A stretch of DNA of 64,000 bases from Symbiodinium natans (GCA_905221605.1 CAJNDS010002332.1:134001-198000); one strand, 5' to 3'. Shown: positions 45,359-57,841, numbered from the stretch's first letter. The notes: generated by a model from the letters alone, not told the origin. Numbers and translations: made by a program.

Positions 45359-48300
45359 GCGTGTACACACGCGTGACATTTGTATCTTGAGCCCGAGCAA
45401 TTCAAATTCAAGCTTCGCAACCTTGGTCGTGGAAGGACGCCTGGCAGCCAGCCAAGGAAGTTTATGGGGAGGCGGACGAGGTTGAGGAGGAGCCAGCACA
45501 GGCCCATCTTACAAGCCCCTGAAGCCCTGAAAATTTCAGGGGTTTCGGATGTCGGGGTTTATGCGGGACTTCGGGGTGGCGGGTTCGATGGGATATCAGT
45601 TGCAGATCCTGCTTGGATTTCACAGGTTCCTACGACATGTGCGACTCCTGTGAACATCGCAATTAAAGAGCCCTCCTCTGATAAACGCGTATCCGGGTCC
45701 CGCAAAGCCTAGGCCCTTGAACCTAAAGTATTCGACTTGATGCCAAATCCCAACTCCCAAAGAATCATAGCACCCGCAAGAATGGGTGAGTGTTGCCCCT
45801 TTGGACAAATTCGTTGGTTCAGCACAGGTAAGCCAGCTAAGCCAAAGTGTAGGTCTCACGTACAAGAAGATGAAGAGAGACTCCGAACAACCTCGCGGAA
45901 ACGGCATGATGGATTAGCAACTGCAACATGATTGATGGAGGTCGCACTGCAGGCCTCGACCCTACGACCCCACCACAAACTTCTCGCCACTGCAGAGGCG
46001 CAGGAGCCAGCGAAGGTCGCCTTCTCCGAGGCCGCGCGAAAGATTTCAAACAAAAAAATCTGCGGGTGCGGAGAGTGATTCGTGTGAGCTCAAGCCGCTT
46101 TCCGGGTTATCAGGGTTCTTGGATTTGGCATTCTTTTGGTGGTGGAGGTATGGGGTGCCAGAGAGGCGGGGGTGGGGGGGGTGGGTGGCTCTCGGGAGGG
46201 TCCCCTCGCTTGCGAGGCGGTCGAAGAACCACCTCCACCAGCTGTGGCAACCTTCGAGGCCTTGCGGGGATCTTTTCTTGGGTGTGGTTGGGTGTCGGCT
46301 TCATCTTTGACCTTCAAGGGTATCTGGCGGAAGGCACCTTCGTCTGGAGTGACACCTCTCAGTGATGGGAGGCAGTAACACTCACAGGTTCCCCAGGTGC
46401 GAAACTGGACTTGGCAACGGCCGTTCGATGTAGATCCATCACTTCGGGATATGCCGTTCACTCTAGGAAGAAGGAGACGTTTGTTGAAAGGCTGTGGGCA
46501 CTTCGGCACGGTCACATCGGCACAGCATCCGAGCGGCGGTGCAAGCACTGCGGGGATCTTCCAGCGCTCGCATCATGTGACTCGTCCTTTCCCTGGACAG
46601 CCTGTCCTGGTTGGCCTCCGACAGCGGCGTCGAGCGGGTGATCACGATCAACAGTTCAGTGGCCGTGTATGCCCGCAAGCCGGTCGCCGTGCCCTTTTGC
46701 TCCCCTGGAGCAAAGTGGGGCGGGGGAATTGAGCAAAATTGAAACCCGAAGTGAATCCATATTGGGGCCCTCCAAGAACGTCTGGCAAGCACTCGCAAGC
46801 TTTGCCCAAACATCCCGAAGACCCCAGAAGCCCTGAAAGTCGGCCCCAGGAGTCGCACGAAGTGCTTCCTCCACCGCTGAAGGAGGTAGGGGGAGACGGG
46901 GTCACTGTAGCTTTGAAGGGGGGGAATTGTGGCTTTGTCGTTCGGCTTGAGGGAGCTTGGGTGTATGCGGGCGCCAGACCACACAACGATCCAAACTCCA
47001 CACCGACGCCACCATTGAATAGCTCCAGGCTTGATACCGACACCCGTTTCGTGAATCGTCGGCCCGTTTGGGCGATGAACGGTTCAGGCTCCAAGATCGA
47101 TTCCCCTTTCAAAACGGCTCCAGCTCCACATTGAACCCCTTGTGAACCCTCCCCCAAAAAATTCTGCACCCTCACAGGGCAAAGGCGTCACGCCGGGCCT
47201 GTCGTTGCCGGGACAAACCGCACTTGCGACTTTGCGGAGATTGGGGGTTCTTTCATTAATTTGGTGCAGCGGGACATGGTCTTGTTGAACAGTGTGCTGT
47301 GCTTAGCGCAGGCATCTTTTCCCAATTTAACCACAGGACAGGACGTATTCACCTTTTCATACAATATGTTAACCGCTAGCTGATGTTACAGCCAGCGGGG
47401 CCGGCGGGGGCGGCGGGGCCGGCGGGGCCAGCGGTCATTGCTTGTTGCTGTCACGATGGCTCGTGTGGTCTGGGAAGGGATGGCATTTATATTCCGCTAA
47501 GCGTCTGCTCCAATGGCGGTTGTAACAACTCAAAGTTCGCACCCCTAAGAGGCTTCAAGATGAACGAGTTTAGTTTAAGTTTAGGGCTTCGGTGCCTTCG
47601 AATTCCACGGCTGAGGTTGAGGGGTCTCCGTCGTCGGCTGCTTCGCTCGGAGCCCGGCGCTGCGCGGCGTCAGGGTGTGTAGGCGGTGTAGGCGGTGTAG
47701 GCTTACGTTGCAGGTCCAGGCAGCGTTATCTTGGGAATTCATTCTCCTGCAAGGGGTCGGATTGCCTGAGGCCGTGCGTTACGCCTGGACAAATGCAGAG
47801 CTTCCGCATCTGCGTGCCGGGATCGCCAGGGGGTCTGCGCAGCTTAAGCATCCCCAAGCCCTGAAGTTCAGGGCGGCCTCGGAGGTTTTGAAATGTTCTG
47901 GAGAGGTGCTTTTAGGTCCCGGCGAATTGCGGGTGAGTCTGCGGAGCTCTTCCCAGCCTCCACGAAGTGCCGTCAAAGGCATTTCCTGAGACCAAGAACC
48001 CGAAACCCACAAGCCTCCCAAGAACCAACGAAAACCCGACAAAAAACACCAAGGCCGCAGCCGTATCCTGGCGTCCAGCGCCGCGCCCATCTTTCCTCGG
48101 CGTCGGACTTTTTAATCCCTAAACACAGCTGAAGCTGTCTTGATTCCTAAGCCACACAACAGAGCTTCGAAGTCCACGGAAACCCTCAGCGCGTGGAGGG
48201 GGCTTTCCTTGCTTATCTGGGTTTGGGGTCTGTGGGGACCTGCCCATCGATCTAACTATTTGCCTATAGAAAGGTGCTTTCCTGTATCCTGAAACCCTAA

Positions 48301-48633
48301 ACCCTAAAGCCCTAAACCATGTGAGGATACGCAAGTCGCCGAACCTGGATGACAAGCACAATCGCTTCCTCCAGGTCTGGGCTACAGACTCTGCTTTGTA
48401 AGACTGGTCCCCTTAACAGGCAAGTTCGTTCCTAACTGCAAAAGGGGATCCTAACGGAACCGCCGCCTTGTTATGCCACACGGATACGGAGCCAAACTCC
48501 AAACCCTGCCCGCTGCCTCTTCAGCGCCGACATCCCCTACCACCGCGCGTGGCCTTGCTGCTGCTCAGGGGAAGTCCCGCGCCGTTTTGGAAACAAGGCC
48601 ACAGTCGTCGGGCACGCTGCGGGCAGCCTCGCT
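45359..48633. other. Mostly unrecognised sequence
   Basis: It holds a G-rich tract at 46165-46196, GGGGCC-type repeats at 47391-47433, GGCGGTGTA repeated at 47673-47700, and reverse telomere-like AAACCCTAAACCCTAAAGCC at 48290. A short plus-strand stretch near 46590-46690 reads GVERVITINSSVAVYARKPV and looks coding, but it is isolated by stops and no family was recognised. Confidence 0.4.
47391..47433. repeat. GC-rich GGGGCC repeat
   Basis: GGCGGGGCCGGCGGGGCCAG and related units recur four to five times, encoding a short GPAGPAGPA string in one frame. Confidence 0.8.
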
Positions 48634-48930
48634 TCAGTGCTGGCCACCGTGGTCGCGTTGCCAGGCGACCGCATTCGCGAAGCGGTGCCACCAAGCCTCC
48701 GGCAGCAACAGCAGTCTCAGCTTGTTGAGGCTCTCCACGATCGCGTACAGCGTTTGCAAGAGCCGGAGCAGCCTCGATTGCTCTTCAAGGTGATGCCCCG
48801 CGTGCCGCTCAACCAGCTGGCGGCTGCGTCTAGGCCTGTTTTCGACGTCGGCCATTCTTTGACCGCAGCCGGTCCACCCTCTGCCACAGGCTTCGGTGAA
48901 AGCACGAACTGCAGTCCTGTTTCCAACCAT
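48634..48930 (-). CDS. Possible coding exon, helical protein fragment
   Basis: A minus-strand frame of 98 codons starts with ATG (48928-48930). The second half, QLVERHAGHHLEEQSRLLRL then LQTLYAIVESLNKLRLLLLPEAWWHRF, is a strongly amphipathic helical stretch with mostly G/C third codon positions, which is what expressed genes here show. The plus strand is also open, so the case is not settled. Family unknown. Confidence 0.3.
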   Translation of the reverse strand: MVGNRTAVRAFTEACGRGWTGCGQRMADVENRPRRSRQLVERHAGHHLEEQSRLLRLLQTLYAIVESLNKLRLLLLPEAWWHRFANAVAWQRDHGGQH

Positions 48931-51900
48931 AACCTCTAAAGCTCACAGGACGGAAAGTTCGTCACAGGCACAGCCGCAGCCTCAATCTTCCTCTGCATAG
49001 GGGACTTGCGGACGACCCCGAGCTGCGCTGTTTTTTTTCTTGCCGCTGAGCAAGAAGACATGACACGGATGTAGGCCAATGTTTAGGGCTTAGGGTGATG
49101 TGGAGCTGGGCTCTTCGCACCCTGTCATCTATCATGCAAGTTGTCATGCTGGAGTCCCATTGTACGCAGTATGGCGCAGTCAACACTTCTGCACGTCCGT
49201 GCAACAGGAGTGACGAAGTCATGTCTTCCGACGAATTCTCGAAATCTCTCAGGTCGACAAAGATGGGCAGTGGGTCAAGCTCAGCGGCAAGCATTTCTTG
49301 CCCGTGAAGGTCACTTGGATGCCACTTCCATTCGCTTACAGAAGGATTTCGGAGGGGCTCAGCTCAGAGAGGGCTCTTCACAGCCAGCTCACATGCACCA
49401 AACTGCTACCCTGACCCTGACGCAAACCACGTAGACTATCGTTGGCTATCGTAAGCCGAGCCGTGTTAACCTCTGAGGTTGGAGGCATCCAAGTGCTTCA
49501 TCCTGTTGAAGCCCAGACCATTCAGGAGGTTGGGGGGTTGGGGGGTTGGGGGGTTAGGGGGTTGGGGATGGGGATGGGGATGGGGTGAAGGCTCAGAGAT
49601 AAGAGGGGGAACTCAGCGGAGAAGTAGCATTAAGCCTTGCTGTAATAAGCACCCCCTCAGGATTTGTTGTGGGCCTGGGCCCCTTCTCTCTTGTTGCAGG
49701 CTTCTAGAACAGCTTTGCAGGTGGGGAAGCAGGTGGTTGCAAGTTCTGAGACAGTGTTGTTGAAGCGAACCATTCGCAGCCAAGCTTTCTCATTGTCTCT
49801 CTCTGTTACCATCCACACCACCTTACTACAGCAATAGTATAGATAGGGATTACGGTGCGGGACGGTGACCTTAACCCACAAGCTCAAAGACCCAAGCTGC
49901 TTGGCAAGGACGCTCCACAGGAACCGTCACCCAAGCCGGCAAGCGAGGACGGCCCTTTCGCAGAACCAGCATCCAATGCGGACTGGCACTCGCCCCTGAG
50001 CCCCAAACTCCCAGCCCTTAGCCTTCCAACCCTGAACTCTCATGAAGCTCACAAAGCCTTCCTACACAAGTCCTGCGTGCTAGCCATCTGCAACTCCAAG
50101 CCCTCAATGCTGCAACCCTGCAGGGTGTCAGTCGCAAGTCTGGGGTCCTTAGGTGTTCTGGCTTGAGGCTAGGGCGGCTGGGGCTGACTTGTCTTGCGGT
50201 TGAAGGCTTGGGCGCTGTATTCCGTTATGGCATGCTCGAACGTGGCCGGATGTTGTGCAAGACCTGAGGCCTTCCAAGCGGCGCATGCGCCACAAGCACT
50301 GAACAATCGCACTGGAGAAAGTACCACCCTAGACCTTTTCTCATGATCTGATGGCAAGAACGGTGTCAGATGGTTTCGCTATGACCACCATCCTTTTTGC
50401 GCGGAGAAAGGCGGGGCAAGTCTGAAGAGCCATATCCCGAGTGCCACGAAGGACGAGCCGCCACCGATTCGGCAAGCACCGGTGCAGATAGTGCCGGCGC
50501 CAGAGCCGGCAGGCTACTGGCCGTCGGGCCCTCGAAGTGTAGCCGTAGCTTTTCATGAGGGTGTGTCCGCACAGCCGCGAAGCCGGGGCCTATTCTCGCC
50601 TACTTCAAGCCCCCTAAGTTCCTGGGACTCTGCTGAGGTGGACTTGCTGTGCGCGCGCCTTAGTACTCGGGTGGAGACGGTGAGGCTCTTAGCCCCATAA
50701 GAGTCAGCTGTTCTCCGAACTGGGCTGTTGTCATTATCGTACCTTAATAAGCGGAGAGTCTCAGGGCCTAGGGCATGGTTTCGGTCTTGGGGGCAGCAAG
50801 GCTTCCATTGTGGGAGAACACTTTCGGTGCTTATGGGCGCCTCGCATGGAGGGTCCCATGAATTCGATTTCCCCAATGGCGCCAACAGAAAGAATGAAGC
50901 CCTCGGGCCCCATATCAGGCTGGAAGTGGGAGACGGCCACAGGGTAGTTGTAACAAGAACGTCCCAACGGAGAACCCAGCCTTCTCCCAATGAAGCTTTC
51001 CAAGACTGGGCCTGCGGTATCCTTGGCGGTCAACGAGTCCAATGATCTCCACGTGCACCCGCCGGACTGCTTGTGTTTTCGGGTGTGTTGAGTTCTGCCG
51101 AGCTTCGCTCTGCCGAGCCATGCTGAGTCCATATTCGGTTGGGTTTAGTATGAACCGCTCCTGGCACCGAACCGTTCAGGGTTTCCCGAATCGTCCCGAA
51201 TCCGCGTCTGCTCCGCACCAAAGGCTTCAAAGCCCACGGCTCCGTGAGCTGTTTTCCATAAAGGCCGCAGCCCAGTAAATCTCGAGCTGTCGAACCTCAC
51301 CACGACAGGCCAAAAAACACCCTCAAGCCCTGAGTTTCTACAGAGCCACGAAGAAGCCAATCCCCAAAGCCCCTCACCAAACATTCTTCCGACGCATATG
51401 GAGGTTTTTGAAGCCTTCCGGATAGTCTTGTTCCCCGAAGCACCGTCTCGAGGAGAGCGCGGCCGGTGGCGGGGAATCGGGGAGCTCCTCGACGTGGGAT
51501 GTGTTGGACGTTCCATGGGATGTGTTGGACGGTGTTGTTTTTTTCATTTTTTTCCCTGCTTCCCCAGTTTGGAGTGCTGTGGAGTGCCATGCCCAGCTCC
51601 CCCCCGAGCCATCCCGAGTCCCAAGCCAGTCCCAAGCCCAAGGCAACCTCCTGACCCCCATCGTCGTCTCCAATGCCGTCGGCTGCTAAGCTCCGGGTTT
51701 AAGGTCTGGGGAGGTTCCTTTGCATGAAGCTCTGGTCTTCTGGCTCCTCTAAGGTCAAGCATTTTCTTTGAGCATTGCTTGTTTGCAGTCCTCAGTTCCA
51801 GACCCTACAATATCCTAAGCCGTAAACGCTCAACCCTAAGTGTGGAATCACGCCCGAAGCGACATTCTGAGAGCCAATCCACGAAGCCCCACGTCCCTGA

Positions 51901-53249
51901 ATCTCAGAAGACGGTTGTAGTCACAGTAGCATCAGACAGGCGGATGAACCTTGTTAGTGTCTCCCACCCCAAACTTGAGAAAATTCGTCAGGCCGGATAC
52001 GCCCGCCTTGGCCTCAAGTTGCTTCTGGGTTTACGAGTTACAAGTGTGGTTACAGCTTTCTGAGTGAATCTGTGCAGAATCAACTCGCTCAACGGTGTCG
52101 ATGTATTTGTGGTCGTGGCCTAGCTGCTGCCTAACATGAGGCTATGTTTCTTGGCTTAAGTTGTTGTACAAGCCAACAAGTGGACCCTGTCTTCCGGCTG
52201 GTCTTGCTTAGCCTCATACAGCCTATTGCGGATTGATCGCCAGCCCGGGCAACTGCAATTTGCGCAGCAAACCACAGGAAAAGGCTATGCTGCCGGGCTG
52301 CACGGGCAAAGTTCGCACCTTTGAAGCATGCGTATCTTGACATGCCCCCGAGAAGCCTGAACCTCCACGGGCCAACGCAAAGCAGGGAGAGGACGACACA
52401 TTCGCTCATGTAGCCAGGGGAACACGGTCAGAGATGCAGGTCCAAGGCAAGACAGGACAGGACACGACTCTCACGACAGACGCCCCCAGCAGACAGAGCA
52501 GCCCCAGAGGTCCCGCGGAAGACCGGCCTGTGGAGAGCTCAGTTGCCAGTCCAGCGCCTCAAAGTTGCAACCCTTCAGAGCCCCAGGCCATGTCCGCCTA
52601 AACCCCCTCATCCCATCCTTGGTTTTCCTCTCCGCCCAGAAGACGATGAGCGTCACTGGCTTCAAGAACCTCCGGATGCCGCCCGCAGAGGTGCCGAGCT
52701 CTGGGCTTCGAAGGGCCCGAAGCTTTGTCTTAACTGGGGTTTCGAGTTTATTGGCACCGTTAGGCAACCTGAAGATGATGGGAGAAACATCGGGGACCTC
52801 AAGTTGGGAAGTTGCACTGAGAAGGCCCCCCCCCTAAACCCAGACCCTAAACCTTGAACGAGGCCTTCAAGAAAACTCCTCCAAACGAACAACTCCAAAC
52901 TGGCCTCAGGGTTTCGGCCCCGGGGTCTCCACGCTGCCCAGGCCGGGGCCCCCTATAGGGTTTAGGGCGCTTTCGGGTCATAGGAGTCATCGGGTCATAG
53001 GGGTTTCAGATGTCAGAGGCGGCTCACGGAGGCTGATGTGGACCCCCTAACCCATCAGTTTGTTGAGTGCCCTGCGCCCCATGCCGCCACTCCGACCGTG
53101 AACCACTCGACGAGGTGACCCTTAATGAGGACCTCAGCCATTTCAGCATCCTGTTCCGGTACCAAGTTCCTTGCTCTTTCCCTTACAGCAACGCAGCTTG
53201 GTACCTGCTTTCAGCAGCTCGCAAAGTGGCATAGTGCACTTGCGCTGCC
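48931..53249. other. No recognisable gene; G-rich and telomere-like words
   Basis: A G-rich repeat lies at 49528-49588. A pyrimidine-rich tract ending CAG at 51541-51569 and another at 52620-52640 could be splice acceptors. The latter opens a frame reading DDERHWLQEPPDAARRGAEL, but no family was recognised. Telomere-like GGGTTTAGGGC is at 52958. Confidence 0.4.
49528..49588 (+). repeat. GGTTGGGG / GGGGAT repeats
   Basis: GGTTGGGGGGTTGGGGGGTT is followed by GGGGATGGGGATGGGGAT. It is G-quadruplex-prone and related in sequence to telomere-like words elsewhere in the window. Confidence 0.85.
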
Positions 53250-53332
53250 ATGCCACGAAAGAAGCGCCCCGCTGCTGCATCGACTGACGCAAAGCTCCGG
53301 CGAAGGATCGCCGAGCTCGAGCAAGACAACAG
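53250..53332 (+). CDS. Possible first exon, basic/coiled-coil start
   Basis: GCCATGCC provides a start, and the frame reads MPRKKRPAAASTDAKLRRRI then AELEQDN before a donor-like CAACAG|GTAGAG. Without splicing it stops two codons later (AGG TAG). The basic KKR and the start of a heptad pattern (LRRRIAELEQ) suggest a nuclear or coiled-coil protein, but no downstream exon was identified; the next 120 bp run into a GC microsatellite. Confidence 0.3.
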
Positions 53333-53455
53333 GTAGAGCTAACGTCAGGAAAGCTATCTCCTTGGAGCTTTGCGTGGTTGTGCTTTACGATTCTCTTGGT
53401 GGGCCACAAGTGGCCTCGAGGCCTTATCTGGTTGACATTTCAATAGTCAAAGGTA

Positions 53456-53487
53456 CGCGCGCGCGCGCGCGCGCGCGCGCGCGCGCG
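53456..53487. repeat. (CG)16 microsatellite
   Basis: An uninterrupted alternating CG run of about 32 bp, able to form Z-DNA. Confidence 0.95.
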
Positions 53488-54176
53488 GGGGGACCTCTCG
53501 TTTCGGTCACCTCCCGCCCCCTCCGCCCCGAGAAGTCAAATGCTAATTGAAGTTATTGCAGGCCCTCCCCCACGCCCATTCCCCCCTCCCCGTTTTTCAG
53601 GCTACATGTGGGTGCGGCTCAAAAGTCTAGGTATGTAACTGGCTCCCGGGCATCTTTCCGCGACATAGGGTTTGTAACAAAGCCGTTCTGCTTGCGACAA
53701 GCAGTCCGCGACAAACCTCCGCGACAAGCCTCCGCGACAAGCTTTTGCGACAAGCCCCTTCTTGGAACTGCATGGGTTTCGTATCTCTTTTTCAAGACAG
53801 CGCGAAACAGCCGCGACAAACCCCGCGACATACGTCTGAACCAAGTGGGCGCGACATACGTATGTAACACAGGCGGGTGGCGGGACACCGCGGCATACCC
53901 CTATTTAGAGCCACAGCCATGTGGGATTGAGACCGCGGGCAGTGCCCTTGCCTTCGACAAAAAAGGCATTGTCTAGCTTTCGTGGCCCTACTTTACTTTC
54001 CCCCAAGCTTGAATTTGCCTTTCCACGCAGGTATTTGTCTGTTACCGCCAAAGAGAAGATTATTGGGCTGTTCCCCGAGCTGTGTGTGGGACCACAGTGT
54101 GTGGTAGGCTCAGGGGCGCCGTCGCAGGATTTGGCCGCCTGTGACTGCCGGTGCCCGGAGGCGGACCAACCCACAC
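53488..54176. other. CGCGACA-rich region, no clear gene
   Basis: Between 53655 and 53870 the word CCGCGACAAGC / GCGACATACGT recurs about nine times, tightly (12-bp period) at 53707-53755. A minus frame through it is open but repetitive. Nothing else was recognised. Confidence 0.5.
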
Positions 54177-54531
54177 GGCCCTGCTAGGCCTGGTGCTGCT
54201 GGCTGGTGCTGCCTACTACTTGGTGCCCTGCTGGGCCTGGTGCTGCTGGCTGGTGCTGCTTGGTACTTGGGTGCCCTGCTGGGCCTGGTGCTGCTGGCTG
54301 GTGCTACTTGCTATTGGGTGCCCTGCTGCTGGGCCTGGTGCTGCTGGCTTGGGTGCCCTACTGGGCCGGTGCTTGCTACTTGGGTGCCCTGCTGAGCCTG
54401 GTGCTGCTGGCTGGTGCTTGCGTGCTACTTGGGTGCCCTGGTGCTTGCGTGCTACTTGGGTGCCCTGGTGCTTGCGTGCCACTTGGGTGCCCTGCCGGGC
54501 CTGGTGCTGCTGGCTGGTGCCGCTTGCTAAT
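54177..54531. repeat. 48-bp minisatellite with hydrophobic coding frame
   Basis: Units of about 48 bp (GCCCTGCTGGGCCTGGTGCT, then GCTGGCTGGTGCTGCTTGGTACTTGGGT) are followed by three 27-bp units of GTGCTTGCGTGCTACTTGGG. A 48-bp unit is 16 codons, so one frame reads ALLGLVLLAGAAWYLG repeatedly, like a transmembrane segment. That frame is not continuous through the whole array, and the longest frame (54206-54670) begins without a good ATG. A further hydrophobic stretch (LLIITVFNLLIISVIFLVVF) follows at 54520-54580. A gene is possible but unproven. Confidence 0.7.
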
Positions 54532-57500
54532 CATTACTGTTTTCAACCTCCTCATCATCAGCGTGATCTTCCTCGTAGTGTTCCAAGATTCTTGGAATGT
54601 CTTTGCCAATCAAGTATATGCACCGTTTTTAATCGCCATTGCTTGTAGCGTGCTGGCAGCCGAAAGGTGAGTTGGGGTCCAGCTAGGAAATCGAGCTTTC
54701 AGACACTCCCAAGCGACTCTGGAAAAGACTGCCAAAAGGTGAGTTGGCCTAAAGCGTGCAGGGTCCAGCTGGTTGTGTTTTTTTGCGCCAAGGCGGCTTC
54801 GTAAACCCTACAGACTTTCGGCCAAAGTCCCTTTCTGTGGTTCAGCGCAGCGGTTCTGGTTTCCTTGTTGCAGCCCGGTACTAGTCAAACGAGGCCGCTA
54901 CATTCTTGGCAGTTGCATGGCAACTGCCATTTTCGAGAATCAGCGCCGTTTTCGTGTGGTTTGTGCAGGACTTGAAAATTCATGAGGTTTCAAGCGTGCA
55001 CCGGAAAGTCAGTTTGTGCAACATGAGGCAGCCACATTCCTCAGCTTCCGAGTGTCTTTCGACGGCTGAGCCCATACTGGCGCAGGCACATCTCAAACCC
55101 CATCGATCCTTTCTCCGACAGCCCATGTCTCAGCCAGTGCAGAGGGATTGTGGTCGAGATTTTCCGTGCACCTCGAGCGCCCACGTGTACGCGGGTTTTG
55201 GGGATTTGGGTCTGGGTCAGGTGTCGGGTTTAACATGAGGGCTTGTGAGCTTGTGATGTGGGAGTTCTTGTTGTGAGAAGATGGGCTGGGGTTTGAAGAC
55301 TGAAGTCTGCAGGTTTCTGGCAGTTCGCAGCTCGTATCGAAAGTCATTCGGGCCTCTTGCTGGTACGATTCGAAATCTAGTTGCACCAGTTCAGGCTGCT
55401 TTGAGTCTTGCATCCACGTGCTTTGTTCGTCAATCTTCCACATGTGTAGCTGTTGACAGTTGGGAAGGGCGAAAGGATGTCTGCGCAGCATGCAGCAATA
55501 GTCTGAAACGGCTGAAAGCGCACCTCATACCCGTGCTAGCACCGAACTTCAGCAGTCCAAGCCAGTAGTTCTTTGTTATTTGGCCGTTCATCAGCTATAG
55601 TTTGCAGTGCAGTGGGTTGTTTCTCATCAACACGGTTTGCCAGGAAACGTTTTTCTGTGGAACTCCCGTTGAAAGCTTTCCTTACGCATGTCCCTACACT
55701 CATGGCGCGTTGAAGTCATGCTGAGGGTGACTTCCGCTGAGCCACCTTCAGCATTCTGAGCCGTAGGCCCCTGAAACCTGCAGGGTTTCGGGCTTAGGGG
55801 GCTGGACTTAGAAAGTCGCGGGGCGCAAACCTGGCCCTTCCTGCTAGGTTGCACTAGGTTCGGGAGAGCCCTGATAGGGGTTGTTCGTCTGTGCAAGGAT
55901 GTGTCACTACTGCCTTTCCGTCACTACTCGCAAAAGGTTGGCGTGACACTTTGGACCAGCCCATGATGTAATTAGCCACCGGCCGGGCATATCACGCAGA
56001 GCTGGTTGGGGCCACGAGACGCGAGAAGTTATGGGAGTCCTCACCCCACCCACCCCCGAAACAACCATCTCCAGCTCGTCCGGGCGGAGAGTTTAGGGAC
56101 AGGGCGACATCGTCAGTAAACTTTAGGGCTTCGTCTGGGACCCTCTTCAGATCCCCTCCCACCCCGAGACCTTGTACCCTTGTACCAATTTCTTTATCCT
56201 TCCACGCCTCGAGCGCCCTAAGAACGCCCCGGCCGTGCACCGATGCTCAACGGCATCCTCCCCTCGGCCGCTCGAGAAGTCCAAGGGGTTGCTCCCCAGA
56301 CTCGACTCGTGACCTTCGGGGGCTTCTTTTTGGGTTCGGGCTGTTTGTTTGGGGCCTGTAACAGGCTGTAACATGTAGGGGGGGGGATTATGATTCTGAG
56401 ATGTGTTGGGGGTAGTATAAAAGCTTCCCGGCAACCTTCACAGCTCCAAACATAGCCGTGCCCAAAAGCACCAGATGCAGTAGGCCATGGTTGTTTGGTT
56501 TACATTGTTTGGTTTAGGTACTTAGGTGTGAGCCTTGGCTACTCGAGTGCCGGCTTGCGCCAGCAATTGGCTCTTAGACGTTTCACACACTGATGTTGCC
56601 GGGCACTGGGGAGAGGGTCTGCTTGGGACTAAGTACCCTTACGAAAGCGGAAACCCGCCTCCATGTCCTGCCTCACGTGCCCAAGGGGCTCTCCTCCCAG
56701 GCCGGGCGATCTTGATTTCTTAGCCAGCGTCACGCGGAGAAACCTTGGGGAGAAACAGGCTGTGTCTTGAGACGGGGCTTCGTCGCTAGGGTTATCCTTT
56801 TCGCAGTGGCGCCATACCAAGATCATCCCATTATCATCAGTCATACCAATCAAATGCTTCGTGCTTCGTTGCTAAGCCAGGGTCGATGGGCGACAGGAGT
56901 GTAAAGATGCTTGAGGCGAGAGGACCTCTCATATGCTGCAGAGTTGTTGTGATCTTGTTCTGCTGCGTGCTGATGCTGCCACTGGAACGGTGTCCATGGG
57001 CGTAGCAACAGACATGACCTCCTTTTGGAGCACCTGCGGGCCTGGGCCAATGTTTCGTCCGAGTCCCGATGCTACGTGTATTCGCCACTTGCATGGACAG
57101 CATCGCAGGCCATCGACAAGACCACTACAGCTGTTACGGCGGTTGAGACAGGCCACGTACCACCGTGCGGCGGTGCGCGATAAGTTGATAATATGCTTCC
57201 ACTTGCATCTTTAGGCCAGAAGGCCAGCAAATGATTGCAGACATCGCTTTGGTGTCAAAGGCTTCAGGGCAACAATCAGAAGCATGTGTATGCAAGACCC
57301 TCAGCCATTGTGAACTTCTGCGTGTGGCGGCGTTGCTCCCATCAGACCAAACACGGGGGTAGTATGGGGGTAACCTTCATCAGCATGTTACGTGTACGGG
57401 GAAAACAGTGCAGCAGATCGACTGTGTCACGTGCGAGGGCCCACTGCCGAGACAAGGAGCCAAACATGGTTGTGAAGGTGATGTTGCGCATGTTGCACCA

Positions 57501-57841
57501 GGCTACCTTCAGTCTTAATTAGCTTGCCGGTGCGCTGTTCCGAGTGGCGCCCTTTGAGCTTTGGGTCACTGCCTCCAGGGCTCGTGCCGTTCCATCGGCT
57601 TTCTCGGCCCAGCCCAGGCCATCGCCTCCTGCGTCGCTCACTGGTCCGCGCAGCTCGCCATCTCTTTTCAGCCGGGCCTTTGCAGCCACCTTGCTTGCCT
57701 TGCCAGCTTGGCCGCTAAATTTTGGCGGTCCGGCCGATGTCCTCGGGCCCGCTATTCGGAGGCCCGCCACAAACCAGTCACCTGCCGGCTTGACCGCGAG
57801 GGCGCCGTGGGGAGGTTGAACCCCCTGATCAACAGCCCCTC
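54532..57841. other. No recognisable gene
   Basis: Overlapping ATG frames at 55281-55568 (plus, 95 codons) and 55093-55491 (minus, 132 codons) compete, and neither has a known motif. 57500-57840 is GC-rich with Ala/Pro/Arg-rich frames, as in the retroelement block that follows. Confidence 0.4.

Noticed and set aside
44885-45507. Open frames of 87-168 codons across the microsatellite
   Set aside because: They encode only dipeptide-like strings from (TATATG)n and related repeats.
46090-47175. Minus-strand frames of 152-175 codons
   Set aside because: Several overlapping frames on both strands compete, and none shows a recognisable domain or clear codon bias.
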